A stretch of 64,000 bases of DNA, from assembly GCA_028279445.1 (NCBI GenBank), contig JANQNT010000005.1:1-64000 (forward strand), read 5' to 3'. The notes below the pieces were generated by a model. It searched no databases, was not told the DNA's origin, and worked only from the letters and a program-made list of their open reading frames with translations. This document shows positions 1 to 8,424 of the stretch, piece by piece. Position 1 is the first letter of the stretch, and each line of letters starts with the position of its first letter. Origin of the DNA: Tepidamorphaceae bacterium. Lineage in GTDB: Bacteria; Pseudomonadota; Alphaproteobacteria; Rhizobiales; Tepidamorphaceae. Both the position numbers and the translations under genes were made by a program.

Positions 1-29
1 GCCCCTGGCCCTGGCGGGCGTTCCGGCCT

Positions 30-68
30 CAAAAGGTCCACCGGACCTTTTGCCGGGCGTGCGCCCGG
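30..68. repeat. Two adjacent hairpins (REP-like palindromic unit or terminator)
   Basis: Positions 30-52 form a stem with two 10-base perfect arms (CAAAAGGTCC and GGACCTTTTG) around a 3-base loop. Positions 53-68 form a second perfect stem, CCGGGCG and CGCCCGG. There is no clear U-tract, so a palindromic repeat unit is as likely as a terminator. An open plus-strand frame runs from base 1 to a TGA at 139-141; it could be the tail of a gene off the left edge, but I do not recognise it. I see nothing else in 1-214. Confidence 0.5.
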
Positions 69-214
69 ACCGACCGTCACCGTTAGCGGGGACTTGAAAA
101 CCAACAAGGTTTCCTACACCCCGCTGCCTTGTCAGGAATGAAATCCGACACGCGCAGAACGGATAACCCAATCGAGTACGGACCCTAGTTCGCCCGATGT
201 AACGGTGTCGCGCG

Positions 215-943
215 CTACTGGCCTTCCGGCGCAGGCGCGGCTTCCTCGGCCGGCCCCTCGCCACCACTGCCGGCGGCCTGCTGCTGTTGCTGCTCCTGCA
301 GCCGGCGGCGATTGGCCTCGGCGCGCTGCTTCAGCAGATCGTTGAAAGCCTGGCGCTCCGCCTTGTACTTCTCGATATCGAGCGGCTCGCCGTCGAAGGC
401 GGCGGTGAAGCCCTTCAGGCTCAGGCCAACGCCGCGCCCCTTGCCTTCCGGCAGCGTCGCAACGGCCACGACGAGGTTCGCGCCCTTCTTCATCTGGGTG
501 ATGAAGTCATCGTTGACCTGCGCTTCCGCCTGACAGGTATTGGCCATGCAAGTGATGTACTGGCCGGGCAGCGGCTCGTTCTGATCGACCTGGAGGCGGA
601 TGCCGGGCGGCAGCAAGAAGCCCTGCGGCACCACGATCAGCATGCGCTTGTCCTTGCCCGGCTCCATGACGATCGTCACCTCGGCGATCGGCACATTGTT
701 GTCGTCGCGCGCCTCCTGGGAGACCAGCACGATCGGGTTGCTCGCATCCTGCGGATTGGGAACGGCAACCTTGCGCCAGCCGCTGGCGACGTCGGCGCCC
801 TGCGGCGGGGCCTCGCCCTCGGCAGCGGCCGGCTGTTCGCCTTCGCTCTGCGCAAGAGCCGGGGCGCCAAGACCGAAGGCCGCAAACAACGTCAGGGCCA
901 TTGCGGATCGGCCGGCCCAACGCATGGATTGTCCAAACAACAT
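215..943 (-). CDS. Invasion associated locus B (IalB) family secreted protein
   Basis: A 242-residue exported protein of the IalB family, named after a Bartonella invasion factor but widespread in alphaproteobacteria, where its role is generally unknown. The start at 943 is preferred over in-frame ATGs further upstream because AAGGAAG lies about 8 bases before it. An N-terminal signal peptide ends near an ALAQ cleavage site (about residue 32). The mature domain carries the two cysteines of the family close together (motif ITCMANTCQ), probably a disulfide. The C-terminus is a low-complexity tail with a Gln run followed by Ala/Glu/Pro-rich sequence, after a charged helix. The protein is probably periplasmic. 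It stands alone, transcribed away from the next gene. Confidence 0.8.
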   Translation of the reverse strand: MLFGQSMRWAGRSAMALTLFAAFGLGAPALAQSEGEQPAAAEGEAPPQGADVASGWRKVAVPNPQDASNPIVLVSQEARDDNNVPIAEVTIVMEPGKDKRMLIVVPQGFLLPPGIRLQVDQNEPLPGQYITCMANTCQAEAQVNDDFITQMKKGANLVVAVATLPEGKGRGVGLSLKGFTAAFDGEPLDIEKYKAERQAFNDLLKQRAEANRRRLQEQQQQQAAGSGGEGPAEEAAPAPEGQ

Positions 944-1260
944 CGAGGTGACTTCCTTCATGAACGGGATTCGGCCGGATCGTGGGCCGGCTAAGCGAAC
1001 CGTGTCGGCATTGGTCGCTGACTTGCCAAATTCAGCCGCAAAACTCAACTGCTGCCCGAAACACGGTGAATCCATCGCCGGTTGAAGATTGAAGGCGGAC
1101 AGCACGCGCTCGATGCGCTCATCGCACCGGCAACCAACCGTATCGTCCGGGAGATGCGCGGAGAATGCGGCAATTCAGTGTCTGCGCCGATGATAGCGTG
1201 TGCGGATTCGGCGCGGCGCGCCACTGACCCCAAACCCTCAAAAGCGATAAGATTGCGGTC

Positions 1261-3102
1261 ATGGAGAATCACTTGCTGCTGAAGGCTTGGGCCGCGTGGA
1301 CGCGGAACATGGTCTTGATCGTCGGGATCGCACTGGCGGGCGTCCTGGCATCGGCCGCAACGCCGGTGCACGGCGAACCGCGCCATGCCATCGCCATGCA
1401 TGGCGAGCCGGCCTATCCGCCGGATTTTGCGCACGTGGACTACGTCAACCCCGAGGCACCGAAAGGCGGCGGCCTGACGCTCGGCGTCATCGGCGGTTTC
1501 GACAGTCTCAACCCGCTGATCGTCAGGGGCGTTTCAGCGAAGGGCATCCGCGAACACACGCTGGAGTCGCTGCTCGGGCGCTCGCTCGACGAACCGTTCA
1601 CGCTCTACGGCCTGCTGGCCGAGACCGTGGAGACCGATGACACGCGCAACTGGGTCGAGTTCACGCTCAATCCGGCGGCGCGGTTCTCCGACGGCAAGCC
1701 GGTGACCGTGGACGATGTGCTGTTCTCCTGGCAGTTGCTGCGCGACAAGGGTCGGCCCAACCACCGCACCTATTACTCCAAGGTGACCACGGCGGAGCGG
1801 GTCGGCGAGCGTAGCGTGCGCTTCACGTTCGACGGCAGCGGCGACCGGGAGATCGCGCTGATCATGGGGCTGATGCCGATCGTCGCCAGACACGCCATCG
1901 ATCCGGAGACGTTCGAGGCCACCACCCTGACGCCGCTGACCGGGTCGGGACCTTATATGGTCAGCGAGGTCGATGCGGGCGGCAAGGTGACCTTCACGCG
2001 AAACCCGGACTACTGGGGCAAGGATCTGCCCATCAAGCGCGGCCACGACAATTTCGACACGCTGAGCTACGAGTACTACCGCGACAACAACACGCTGTTC
2101 GAAGCCTTCAAGAAGGGGCTCTATGACGCCCGCCCCGAGGACGATCCGACACGCTGGGCGACCGGCTATGACATTCCCGCCGTCAAGGACGGGCGCATCG
2201 TGCTGGAGACCTTCGAGACCGGCGTGCCCAAGGGCATGTCCGCGCTGGTGTTCAACACCCGACGGCCGCCCTTCGACGACATTCGCGTGCGCGATGCGCT
2301 GATCCGCCTGTTCGACTTCGCATGGATCAACCAGACACTCTATCACGGTCTCTACGCCCGCACGGGCAGCTTCTATCAGGGCTCGGAGCTTTCCGCGCTC
2401 GGTGTGCCCGCGTCCGGCGCCGAGAAATCCCTGCTGGCCACCCACGCCAAGGACATCCGCCCCGACCTGCTGGACGGCACCTACGCGCTTCCCGTGACGG
2501 ACGGTTCGGGGCGCGACCGCAAGGGTCTGCGACAGGCGCTCGCCCTGCTGAAGGACGCCGGCTACGGCCTTGAAGGCGGCACGCTGGTCAATCTGGCCAC
2601 CGGCGAGCCGTTTGCCTTCGAGATCCTGGTGGCCAACAAGGAACAGGAGCGCCTGGCGCTGTCCTACGGGCGCACGCTCAAGCGCGCCGGGATCGATGTC
2701 AGCGTGCGGCTCGTCGATGCAGCGCAGTACGAACGCCGGCGGCTGGTCTACGACTTCGATATGATCCAGAACTTCTGGTACGCCTCGCTGTCGCCGGGCA
2801 ACGAACAATCGTTCTACTGGGGTTCGGCCGCCGCGAAGACCGACGGCACGCGCAACTATCCCGGCATCGAAAGTCCGGCGGTGGATGCGATGATCAATGC
2901 GCTGTTGGCAGCGCGCGAGCGGCCCGACTTCGTCACCGCCGCCCGGGCGCTCGATCGCGCGCTCATCTCCGGCAGCTACGTCATCCCCCTGTTCCATCTG
3001 CCCCAGCAGTGGGTGGCGCGACAGTCAACGCTCGGCCGGCCGGAGACCACCTCGCTGTTCGGCTACCAGTTCAACACGTGGTGGGCGGGAGACGCACAGT
3101 AG
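1261..3102 (+). CDS. Family 5 extracellular solute-binding protein (YejA-like oligopeptide binding)
   Basis: A 613-residue periplasmic binding protein of the SBP_bac_5 superfamily, closest in style to YejA-type proteins that feed oligopeptide or microcin-C-like substrates to an ABC importer. Residues 1-38 form a signal peptide with a hydrophobic core (MVLIVGIALAGVLASAA). The mature part has family hallmarks such as FSDGKPVTVDDVLFSW and a GSGPYMV segment, followed by an NPDYWGKDLP motif. No permease or ATPase partner lies next to it in this window, so it either works with a transporter elsewhere or has another role. The downstream AMP-binding gene starts 7 bases after its stop, so the two are probably co-transcribed. 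Substrate is unknown. Confidence 0.85.
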   Translation: MENHLLLKAWAAWTRNMVLIVGIALAGVLASAATPVHGEPRHAIAMHGEPAYPPDFAHVDYVNPEAPKGGGLTLGVIGGFDSLNPLIVRGVSAKGIREHTLESLLGRSLDEPFTLYGLLAETVETDDTRNWVEFTLNPAARFSDGKPVTVDDVLFSWQLLRDKGRPNHRTYYSKVTTAERVGERSVRFTFDGSGDREIALIMGLMPIVARHAIDPETFEATTLTPLTGSGPYMVSEVDAGGKVTFTRNPDYWGKDLPIKRGHDNFDTLSYEYYRDNNTLFEAFKKGLYDARPEDDPTRWATGYDIPAVKDGRIVLETFETGVPKGMSALVFNTRRPPFDDIRVRDALIRLFDFAWINQTLYHGLYARTGSFYQGSELSALGVPASGAEKSLLATHAKDIRPDLLDGTYALPVTDGSGRDRKGLRQALALLKDAGYGLEGGTLVNLATGEPFAFEILVANKEQERLALSYGRTLKRAGIDVSVRLVDAAQYERRRLVYDFDMIQNFWYASLSPGNEQSFYWGSAAAKTDGTRNYPGIESPAVDAMINALLAARERPDFVTAARALDRALISGSYVIPLFHLPQQWVARQSTLGRPETTSLFGYQFNTWWAGDAQ

Positions 3103-3109
3103 GTCCGCG

Positions 3110-4711
3110 ATGATCCTCGGCGATCCGAAGCGATGGGATGCGTTCGCCGCGCAGGGCGTCTACGGCGAACACACGCTGGACGCGTTGCTGCGCGCTGCCG
3201 CTGCGACGACGGGCGAGCAAACCGCGCTGCGCGATGTCACCGGCGACAACCCGCGCACTCTGCGCTGGGCGGAGCTCGACGCGCGCGTCGACCGGCTGGC
3301 CAACCATCTGCTCGACATCGGCCTGAAGCCCGACGACCGGGTCATCGTGATGGCGGGCATCGATGCCGACACGCTGACGGCGATCCTGGCGCTGTCACGG
3401 GCCGGCATGATCGCGATGCCGCTGGCGCCCGTACTGGGGCCGCGCGATGCGGCGCAACGCGCCGAGCGCACCGGCGCGCGGGCCATCGTGACGCAAGCCC
3501 GCACCGGCCCTCAGGCAACCGCGGAGATCGCGGCGCTTGCCGCATTCTCGAGCCCCGGCATCCGCTTCCTGCTCGGCTTCGGGACTGATCTGCCCGACGG
3601 CGTCATGCCGCTCGATGCCGTCGTCCCGGCATCAGACGCCGCCGGGCAGAGGCACGACGGAGCGCTGCGCGGCGGACGGGCGGGCGACCATGTCGCGGTC
3701 CTGACCTTCGACGGCGCCGGCGACACCGCGGGCATCGTCGCGCGCAATCACGGTCAGCTCATCGCCGCGAGCCTGCCGGTGTCGGCCTGCGCGCGCCTCG
3801 ACACCGAGAGCGTTCTGGCGACCGCCTTCGCGCCGACATCGCTCGCCGCGATCGCCGGCATCATCGTGCCGTGGCTGACGGCGCGCAGTTGTCTGGTGAC
3901 CCTGCCGGCCTGGCGTGCTTCCGAGATGATGACGCTCGCCCGCAAGGCCGGCGCCAGCCACCTGGCGCTGCCCGGCACGCTGGCCGAGACGGGGCCGCGC
4001 GACGGCATGACCTTGCTGCGCGTCTGGCGGGCGCCCGAACAGGTCGCCGCGCCGCGCGTCCACGCGGTCGATGTGATGGCGCTCGGGGAAGCGGGCATCA
4101 TGGTGGCGCGCGGACAGGCGGCCGACACCATCCCCGCCGGCGGATTGCGCATTGCCAACGACAAACCGGCCATCCTGGAGCCGCGCCTGCGAGGCGTCGT
4201 GCACCGCGCCGGCGAAGCGATGGAACCCGGCAGCCTGCTGCGCGGCCCGCTGGCGGTGCGCGGCCCCGCGACGCCCCTGATGGCCTATCCCGGAGACGAG
4301 GCCGGCGCGGCGCGCATGCTCGAAGGCGGCTGTATGCTGACCGGTCTGCGCGCCGAGATCGTTGAGGCCGACGGTCCTGCCATCCGCGTCATCGGCGATG
4401 TGGAAACGCGGGCGAGAAGCGGGCCGTTCGCCATCGAGCTCGGCGAGTTGGACGTGCTCTATGCCGGCCTCGGCGAGGTTAGGGATGCCGCCGCCTTCGA
4501 GATTCCCCACGCCGTGCTGGGCAGCGTGTTCGGCATGGCCTATTGCGGCGATGCCGAGATCGATCTGGAAGCGATCGTCGCAGAGCTTCAGACGCTGGGC
4601 TGCGGCGCGCATCTGCTTCCGGTCGAACTGTATCGCGTGGACCGGGTTCCCCGCGACGCCAAGGGTGGTGTCGATCGCGCCTGGCTGCTCGACGGCCGCA
4701 AGGCCGGCTGA
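3110..4711 (+). CDS. Acyl-CoA synthetase-like protein, probably catalytically inactive
   Basis: A 533-residue protein with the overall fold signature of ANL-superfamily (AMP-binding) ligases: the N-terminal region YGEHTLDALLRAAA and LRWAELDARVDRLANHLL matches these enzymes. The catalytic motifs are eroded. The Ser/Thr/Gly-rich phosphate loop is replaced by TFDGAGDTAG (about residue 198), the acid-containing YGxTE-type motif reads ALGEAG (about 325), and GWFxTGD reads GCMLTGL (about 408). The C-terminal catalytic lysine region reads VPRDAKGGVDR where the next gene has LPRTANGKIQR, so Lys is Gly. The start at 3110 lies 7 bases after the upstream gene. It probably acts as a pseudoenzyme partner of the following active paralog; that role is inference. 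Confidence 0.75.
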   Translation: MILGDPKRWDAFAAQGVYGEHTLDALLRAAAATTGEQTALRDVTGDNPRTLRWAELDARVDRLANHLLDIGLKPDDRVIVMAGIDADTLTAILALSRAGMIAMPLAPVLGPRDAAQRAERTGARAIVTQARTGPQATAEIAALAAFSSPGIRFLLGFGTDLPDGVMPLDAVVPASDAAGQRHDGALRGGRAGDHVAVLTFDGAGDTAGIVARNHGQLIAASLPVSACARLDTESVLATAFAPTSLAAIAGIIVPWLTARSCLVTLPAWRASEMMTLARKAGASHLALPGTLAETGPRDGMTLLRVWRAPEQVAAPRVHAVDVMALGEAGIMVARGQAADTIPAGGLRIANDKPAILEPRLRGVVHRAGEAMEPGSLLRGPLAVRGPATPLMAYPGDEAGAARMLEGGCMLTGLRAEIVEADGPAIRVIGDVETRARSGPFAIELGELDVLYAGLGEVRDAAAFEIPHAVLGSVFGMAYCGDAEIDLEAIVAELQTLGCGAHLLPVELYRVDRVPRDAKGGVDRAWLLDGRKAG

Positions 4712-4737
4712 CCGTCAAGACTGGCGAACCCTAAATC

Positions 4738-6291
4738 ATGTACTCGATCAGCGCGCCGAGCTATGCCGGACCGGCGGCGCCGCTGCGGTTCAATCTCGCT
4801 GTAGCGGCCCTCGCCGCAGCGCGCACCACGCCGGACAAGCAGGCCCTGCGCCTGCTGCGCGCAACCGATCCGCAGGCCCCTGCCGAGACGCTGACCTACG
4901 GCGCGCTCGATGCGCGCGTGCGCCGGCTCATTGCCGGGTTGAACAAGCTGGACGTGCCCGACGCCGCGCGTATCGCGCTGCGCCTGCCGACCGGTCTCAA
5001 CTACGCGGTCGCCTTCCTCGCGGTGACCGGCGCCGGTCACGTTGCGCTGCCCTTGTCGCCCCAGCTCACCGGGCGCGAAGTGGAACGCATCGCCGAACTG
5101 GCCGGTATCGCGGTGCTCATCCATGACGGCACGCTCGCCTGCGGGAACGCCGTCAACACGACAACCGCGCCTGTGATCGAGGAGCTTGAGAGCCGCAGCG
5201 ATATCCCCGGCCGCTTCGCCGACACCGCCGCCGACGATCCCGCCTTCATGGTGTTCACCTCCGGCACCGGCGCGGACCCCAAGGGCGTGCTGCACGCCCA
5301 CCACGCCGTCGTTGGGCGCCGGCCCATGTATGCCGACTGGTACGGCGCATCGTGCAATGACGTGTTCCTGCATACCGGCGCGATGAACTGGACCTATTCG
5401 CTGGGAACCGGGCTGATCGATCCGCTTGTGCTGGGCGCCACGGCGACGTTCCTCGATGCCACCCCGGAAGCGGATGCGTGGGGAGCGCTGCTGGCCGCTT
5501 CGGGCGCATCGATCCTGGCCTCGGTGCCCGGCCTCTACCGCCAGCTCGTGCACCGCGATGCCGCGCGCCTCTTGCCGGGTGGCTTCCGCCACGCGCTGAC
5601 GGCCGGCGAGGCGCTGCGCCCTGCCCTGCTCGACGACTGGTCGCGGCTGACCGGGCGGCCGCTGCTGGAGGCCTTCGGCATGAGCGAGATCTCCACCTAC
5701 ATCTCCACCGGACCCGGCATGGTCCAGCGGCCCGGTTCGCCGGGGCGGCCACAACACGGCCGCGCGGTCGCCGTGCTCGATCCGCACGCCGACGCGGCGG
5801 TGCCGCTGCCGCATGGAGAGGCCGGCCTGCTGGCCGTGCATCGCGGCGATCCCGGCATGATGCTCGCCTACCTGGACCATCGGCCGGATGCACCGGACGC
5901 GTTCCTCGGCGACTGGTTCATCACCGGTGATATCGCGGCGATGGATGCGGACGGCTACGTCTGGCCGCAGGGGCGCGCCGACGATGTCATCAACGCCATG
6001 GGCTACCGGGTGTCGCCGGCGGAAGTGGAAGCCGCGCTGACGGCCTGTCCGGGTATCAGCGAGGCGGCGGTCGTCGCCGTTTCGCCGAAAGCTGGCGTAT
6101 CGATCATCAAGGCCTTCGTGGTCGCCGACAAGGCGCGGCGCGATGCCGGCGGGCAAGCGCTGCTCGACGCGGTCGCCGCAGGCCTTGCCGCCTACAAGCG
6201 CCCCCGCGAGATCGCCTTCATCGATGCGCTGCCGCGCACTGCCAATGGCAAGATCCAACGTGCCCGCCTCAGACGCCCGCCCGCACGGTGA
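4738..6291 (+). CDS. Class I adenylate-forming enzyme (acyl-CoA synthetase family)
   Basis: A 517-residue ANL-superfamily ligase that would activate a carboxylic acid with ATP and transfer it to CoA or another thiol. All key motifs are intact: phosphate loop FTSGTGADPKG (about residue 172), EAFGMSEIS (about 312), WFITGD (about 395), hinge motif GRADDVINAMGYRVSP, and the C-terminal catalytic Lys in LPRTANGK (about 504). It begins 26 bases after a related but degenerate gene, most likely in one transcript with it and the solute-binding protein upstream. Substrate cannot be read from sequence; length and motifs fit medium-chain or aryl acid CoA ligases. Confidence 0.85.
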   Translation: MYSISAPSYAGPAAPLRFNLAVAALAAARTTPDKQALRLLRATDPQAPAETLTYGALDARVRRLIAGLNKLDVPDAARIALRLPTGLNYAVAFLAVTGAGHVALPLSPQLTGREVERIAELAGIAVLIHDGTLACGNAVNTTTAPVIEELESRSDIPGRFADTAADDPAFMVFTSGTGADPKGVLHAHHAVVGRRPMYADWYGASCNDVFLHTGAMNWTYSLGTGLIDPLVLGATATFLDATPEADAWGALLAASGASILASVPGLYRQLVHRDAARLLPGGFRHALTAGEALRPALLDDWSRLTGRPLLEAFGMSEISTYISTGPGMVQRPGSPGRPQHGRAVAVLDPHADAAVPLPHGEAGLLAVHRGDPGMMLAYLDHRPDAPDAFLGDWFITGDIAAMDADGYVWPQGRADDVINAMGYRVSPAEVEAALTACPGISEAAVVAVSPKAGVSIIKAFVVADKARRDAGGQALLDAVAAGLAAYKRPREIAFIDALPRTANGKIQRARLRRPPAR

Positions 6292-6391
6292 GCGTGCTTT
6301 CCCCTCGCTACACACGCAATGATAGAAACCGGCGCAACACTTCGCGAATCGCGCCATATTGCGGCACTCGACACTCCCTTTGGAGACGCCG

Positions 6392-7684
6392 ATGCTGCGT
6401 GCTGCCCGCATTCTCGTGGTGAGCGAGACGATCAAGGAGGCGAGCGAGACAGCCGACGTGCTGCGCTCGCGCGGATTCGACGTGCGCGCGGCAGCCGGCG
6501 ACGGCGCGCTTGCCGAACTGCTCGCCTCCCGGCGGCCGGACGTGGTGTTGTTCGACGACACCGGCGCGGTGGCCAACGACAACGTCATGATGCTGGCTGA
6601 CGCGGTGCGCGAAACGCAGTTGTGGCGGGAACTGCCTTTCATCGTGCTCGGCGAGGACGACGACGGCCCGCCGTCGGGCGATGCCGCACTTCTGGTCGAT
6701 CACCTCAGCGACAGCGCGCTGCCGGCCGAGCTCGACCATCGCATCCGTGCGGTCGCGCGCTTGTCGGTGATGCGCGCAGAGGTGCGACGGCGCGCCGAAA
6801 CGCTTCGCCAGCTCGAGCTGCCGGTCAGCTTCGATGTGAAGCCGCCGACATTCGTCAATTCTCCGCGCATCCTGATCATCGGAGCAGGACGCGGTGCGCT
6901 GAAAATACAGAACGCTTACGGCGCCAATGCCAGCTTCATCGGCGCGCCGGTCACCAATCTGGCCATCGACATCCTCGAGACCGAGCAGGTCGACGCGGCG
7001 GTGATCGATGCCACGGCGCGCCCGGAGACCGCGCAGGACGCGCTGGAGACGCTACGACGCATCGCCACCTGGACGATCCTGCCGGTGGTGGTGATTGTCG
7101 ACGACGACGCGCGCACCGCCGCGTTCCATGAAGTCGGGGCCGGTGACGTCTGCCGACTGGATAGCTGCAACGAGCGGCTGATGGCGCGGCTGCAACTGCT
7201 GATGCGCGAGTACCGCTACGCCCGCAGCATGCAGGCGGTGTTCCGGGACGACCGGCATATTCCCAGTTGTGGCACCAACGGGCTTGCCACGCGCGCGTTC
7301 GCCGTGGCGCACCTGATGACCCTGGTCGACAGTTGCGATCGCCAGGGCGATGCGGTTTCGCTGATCGCGGTTGCGGTCGACGATGCCGCGGGTGCCGACA
7401 AGGTCGTGAACGCATTCGCCAGCACCTTGACCCGCATGGTGCGCGGCGAGGATATGGGCGCGCGACTCGACGAGCGGCTGTTCCTGCTGTTGCTGCCGGG
7501 CACCGACGAGGATGTGGCGCGGGTGGTACGCGACCGTATCGAACGCGTGTTGGGAACGACCGACTTCGGCTTTACCGAGGACGGCATGAACATCACCGCG
7601 CAGGTGCGCATGAGTCTTGCGAGCTACCGGGCCGGCGACACCGCCGAGAGCCTTCTTGCGCGCACGCTGGAGGGGCTCGATTGA
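6392..7684 (+). CDS. PleD-like regulator with two receiver domains and degenerate GGDEF
   Basis: A 430-residue cytoplasmic protein with the PleD layout: receiver domain 1 (about residues 3-120, beginning ARILVVSE), receiver-like domain 2 (about 155-270, beginning PRILIIGAG) and a GGDEF-type domain (about 300-430). The active-site loop of the last domain reads ARLDERLFLLLLPG at about residue 355, so the GGDEF signature is lost and cyclase activity is unlikely. Domain 1 keeps an Asp in VVLFDD but lacks the usual acidic pair; domain 2 looks more eroded. GGAG lies 7 bases before the ATG at 6392, which decides the start. It may be a c-di-GMP-related pseudoenzyme or scaffold; function is not established. 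Confidence 0.75.
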   Translation: MLRAARILVVSETIKEASETADVLRSRGFDVRAAAGDGALAELLASRRPDVVLFDDTGAVANDNVMMLADAVRETQLWRELPFIVLGEDDDGPPSGDAALLVDHLSDSALPAELDHRIRAVARLSVMRAEVRRRAETLRQLELPVSFDVKPPTFVNSPRILIIGAGRGALKIQNAYGANASFIGAPVTNLAIDILETEQVDAAVIDATARPETAQDALETLRRIATWTILPVVVIVDDDARTAAFHEVGAGDVCRLDSCNERLMARLQLLMREYRYARSMQAVFRDDRHIPSCGTNGLATRAFAVAHLMTLVDSCDRQGDAVSLIAVAVDDAAGADKVVNAFASTLTRMVRGEDMGARLDERLFLLLLPGTDEDVARVVRDRIERVLGTTDFGFTEDGMNITAQVRMSLASYRAGDTAESLLARTLEGLD

Positions 7685-7752
7685 TCGGCCCGCTTGACGC
7701 CGCCGGTACGCTCGTCGTTGGCTGAACGGCAATCGCGGCTCGGAACAGTCCC

Positions 7753-8418
7753 ATGACCCCAATGACCATCGACGTCGTCTCCGACGTCATGTGCCCGTGG
7801 TGCTATATCGGCAAGCGGCGCCTCGATGCCGCGCTGGCCATGCGCGGCGATATCGCCTTCGACGTGCGCTGGCGTGCCTTCAAGCTGGACCCCACCATCC
7901 CCAAAGGGGGTATCGACCGGGAAACCTATCTCTCCAACAAGTTTGGCGGGCCCGAGCGCGCCGCGGGGGTTTACGCGCGCATCGCCGAGGCCGGCGAGGC
8001 GGAAGGCCTTGCCTTCAATTTCCCCGCCATCCGCCGCTCCCCCAACACCACCGACGCCCATCGGCTGATCCGCTGGTCCTACGGCCAGAAGGTGCAGGAC
8101 GCCGTCGTGGAGGGACTGTTCAAGGCGTTCTTCATGGACGGCGCCGATATCGAGGACCACGAGACACTGGGCGACATCGCCGGCGATGCCGGCATGGATG
8201 CGGCCCTGGTGCGCGAGGTGCTCGACAGCGATGCCGACGTCGCCACCATCGAGCAGGAACTATCGCTGGCCAAGGAAATGGGCATCGACGGCGTGCCCTG
8301 CTTCATCATCGGCGCGCGGGTCGCGGTGATGGGCGCACAGGAGCCCGACGTGCTGCTGTCGGCAATCGAGAAGGCGGAAGCCACCGCGGACCTGGAGCCG
8401 GAACGGCCCACCGACTGA
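7753..8418 (+). CDS. DsbA-family thiol oxidoreductase, FrnE type
   Basis: A 221-residue thioredoxin-fold protein of the FrnE/2-hydroxychromene-2-carboxylate isomerase branch of the DsbA family. The redox motif CPWC occupies residues 14-17 right after the first strand (IDVVSDVMCPWCYIGKRR), and the C-terminal cis-Pro segment is GIDGVPCFIIG. There is no signal peptide, so it is expected in the cytoplasm, as for other FrnE proteins linked to oxidative stress. It follows the PleD-like gene by 68 bases and converges on mfd with only a 6-base gap. Confidence 0.85.
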   Translation: MTPMTIDVVSDVMCPWCYIGKRRLDAALAMRGDIAFDVRWRAFKLDPTIPKGGIDRETYLSNKFGGPERAAGVYARIAEAGEAEGLAFNFPAIRRSPNTTDAHRLIRWSYGQKVQDAVVEGLFKAFFMDGADIEDHETLGDIAGDAGMDAALVREVLDSDADVATIEQELSLAKEMGIDGVPCFIIGARVAVMGAQEPDVLLSAIEKAEATADLEPERPTD

Positions 8419-8424
8419 CACTCG

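Noticed and set aside
4588-6642. Open minus-strand frame of 684 codons opposite the acyl-CoA synthetase
   Set aside because: No recognisable motif, and it spans several plus-strand gene boundaries.
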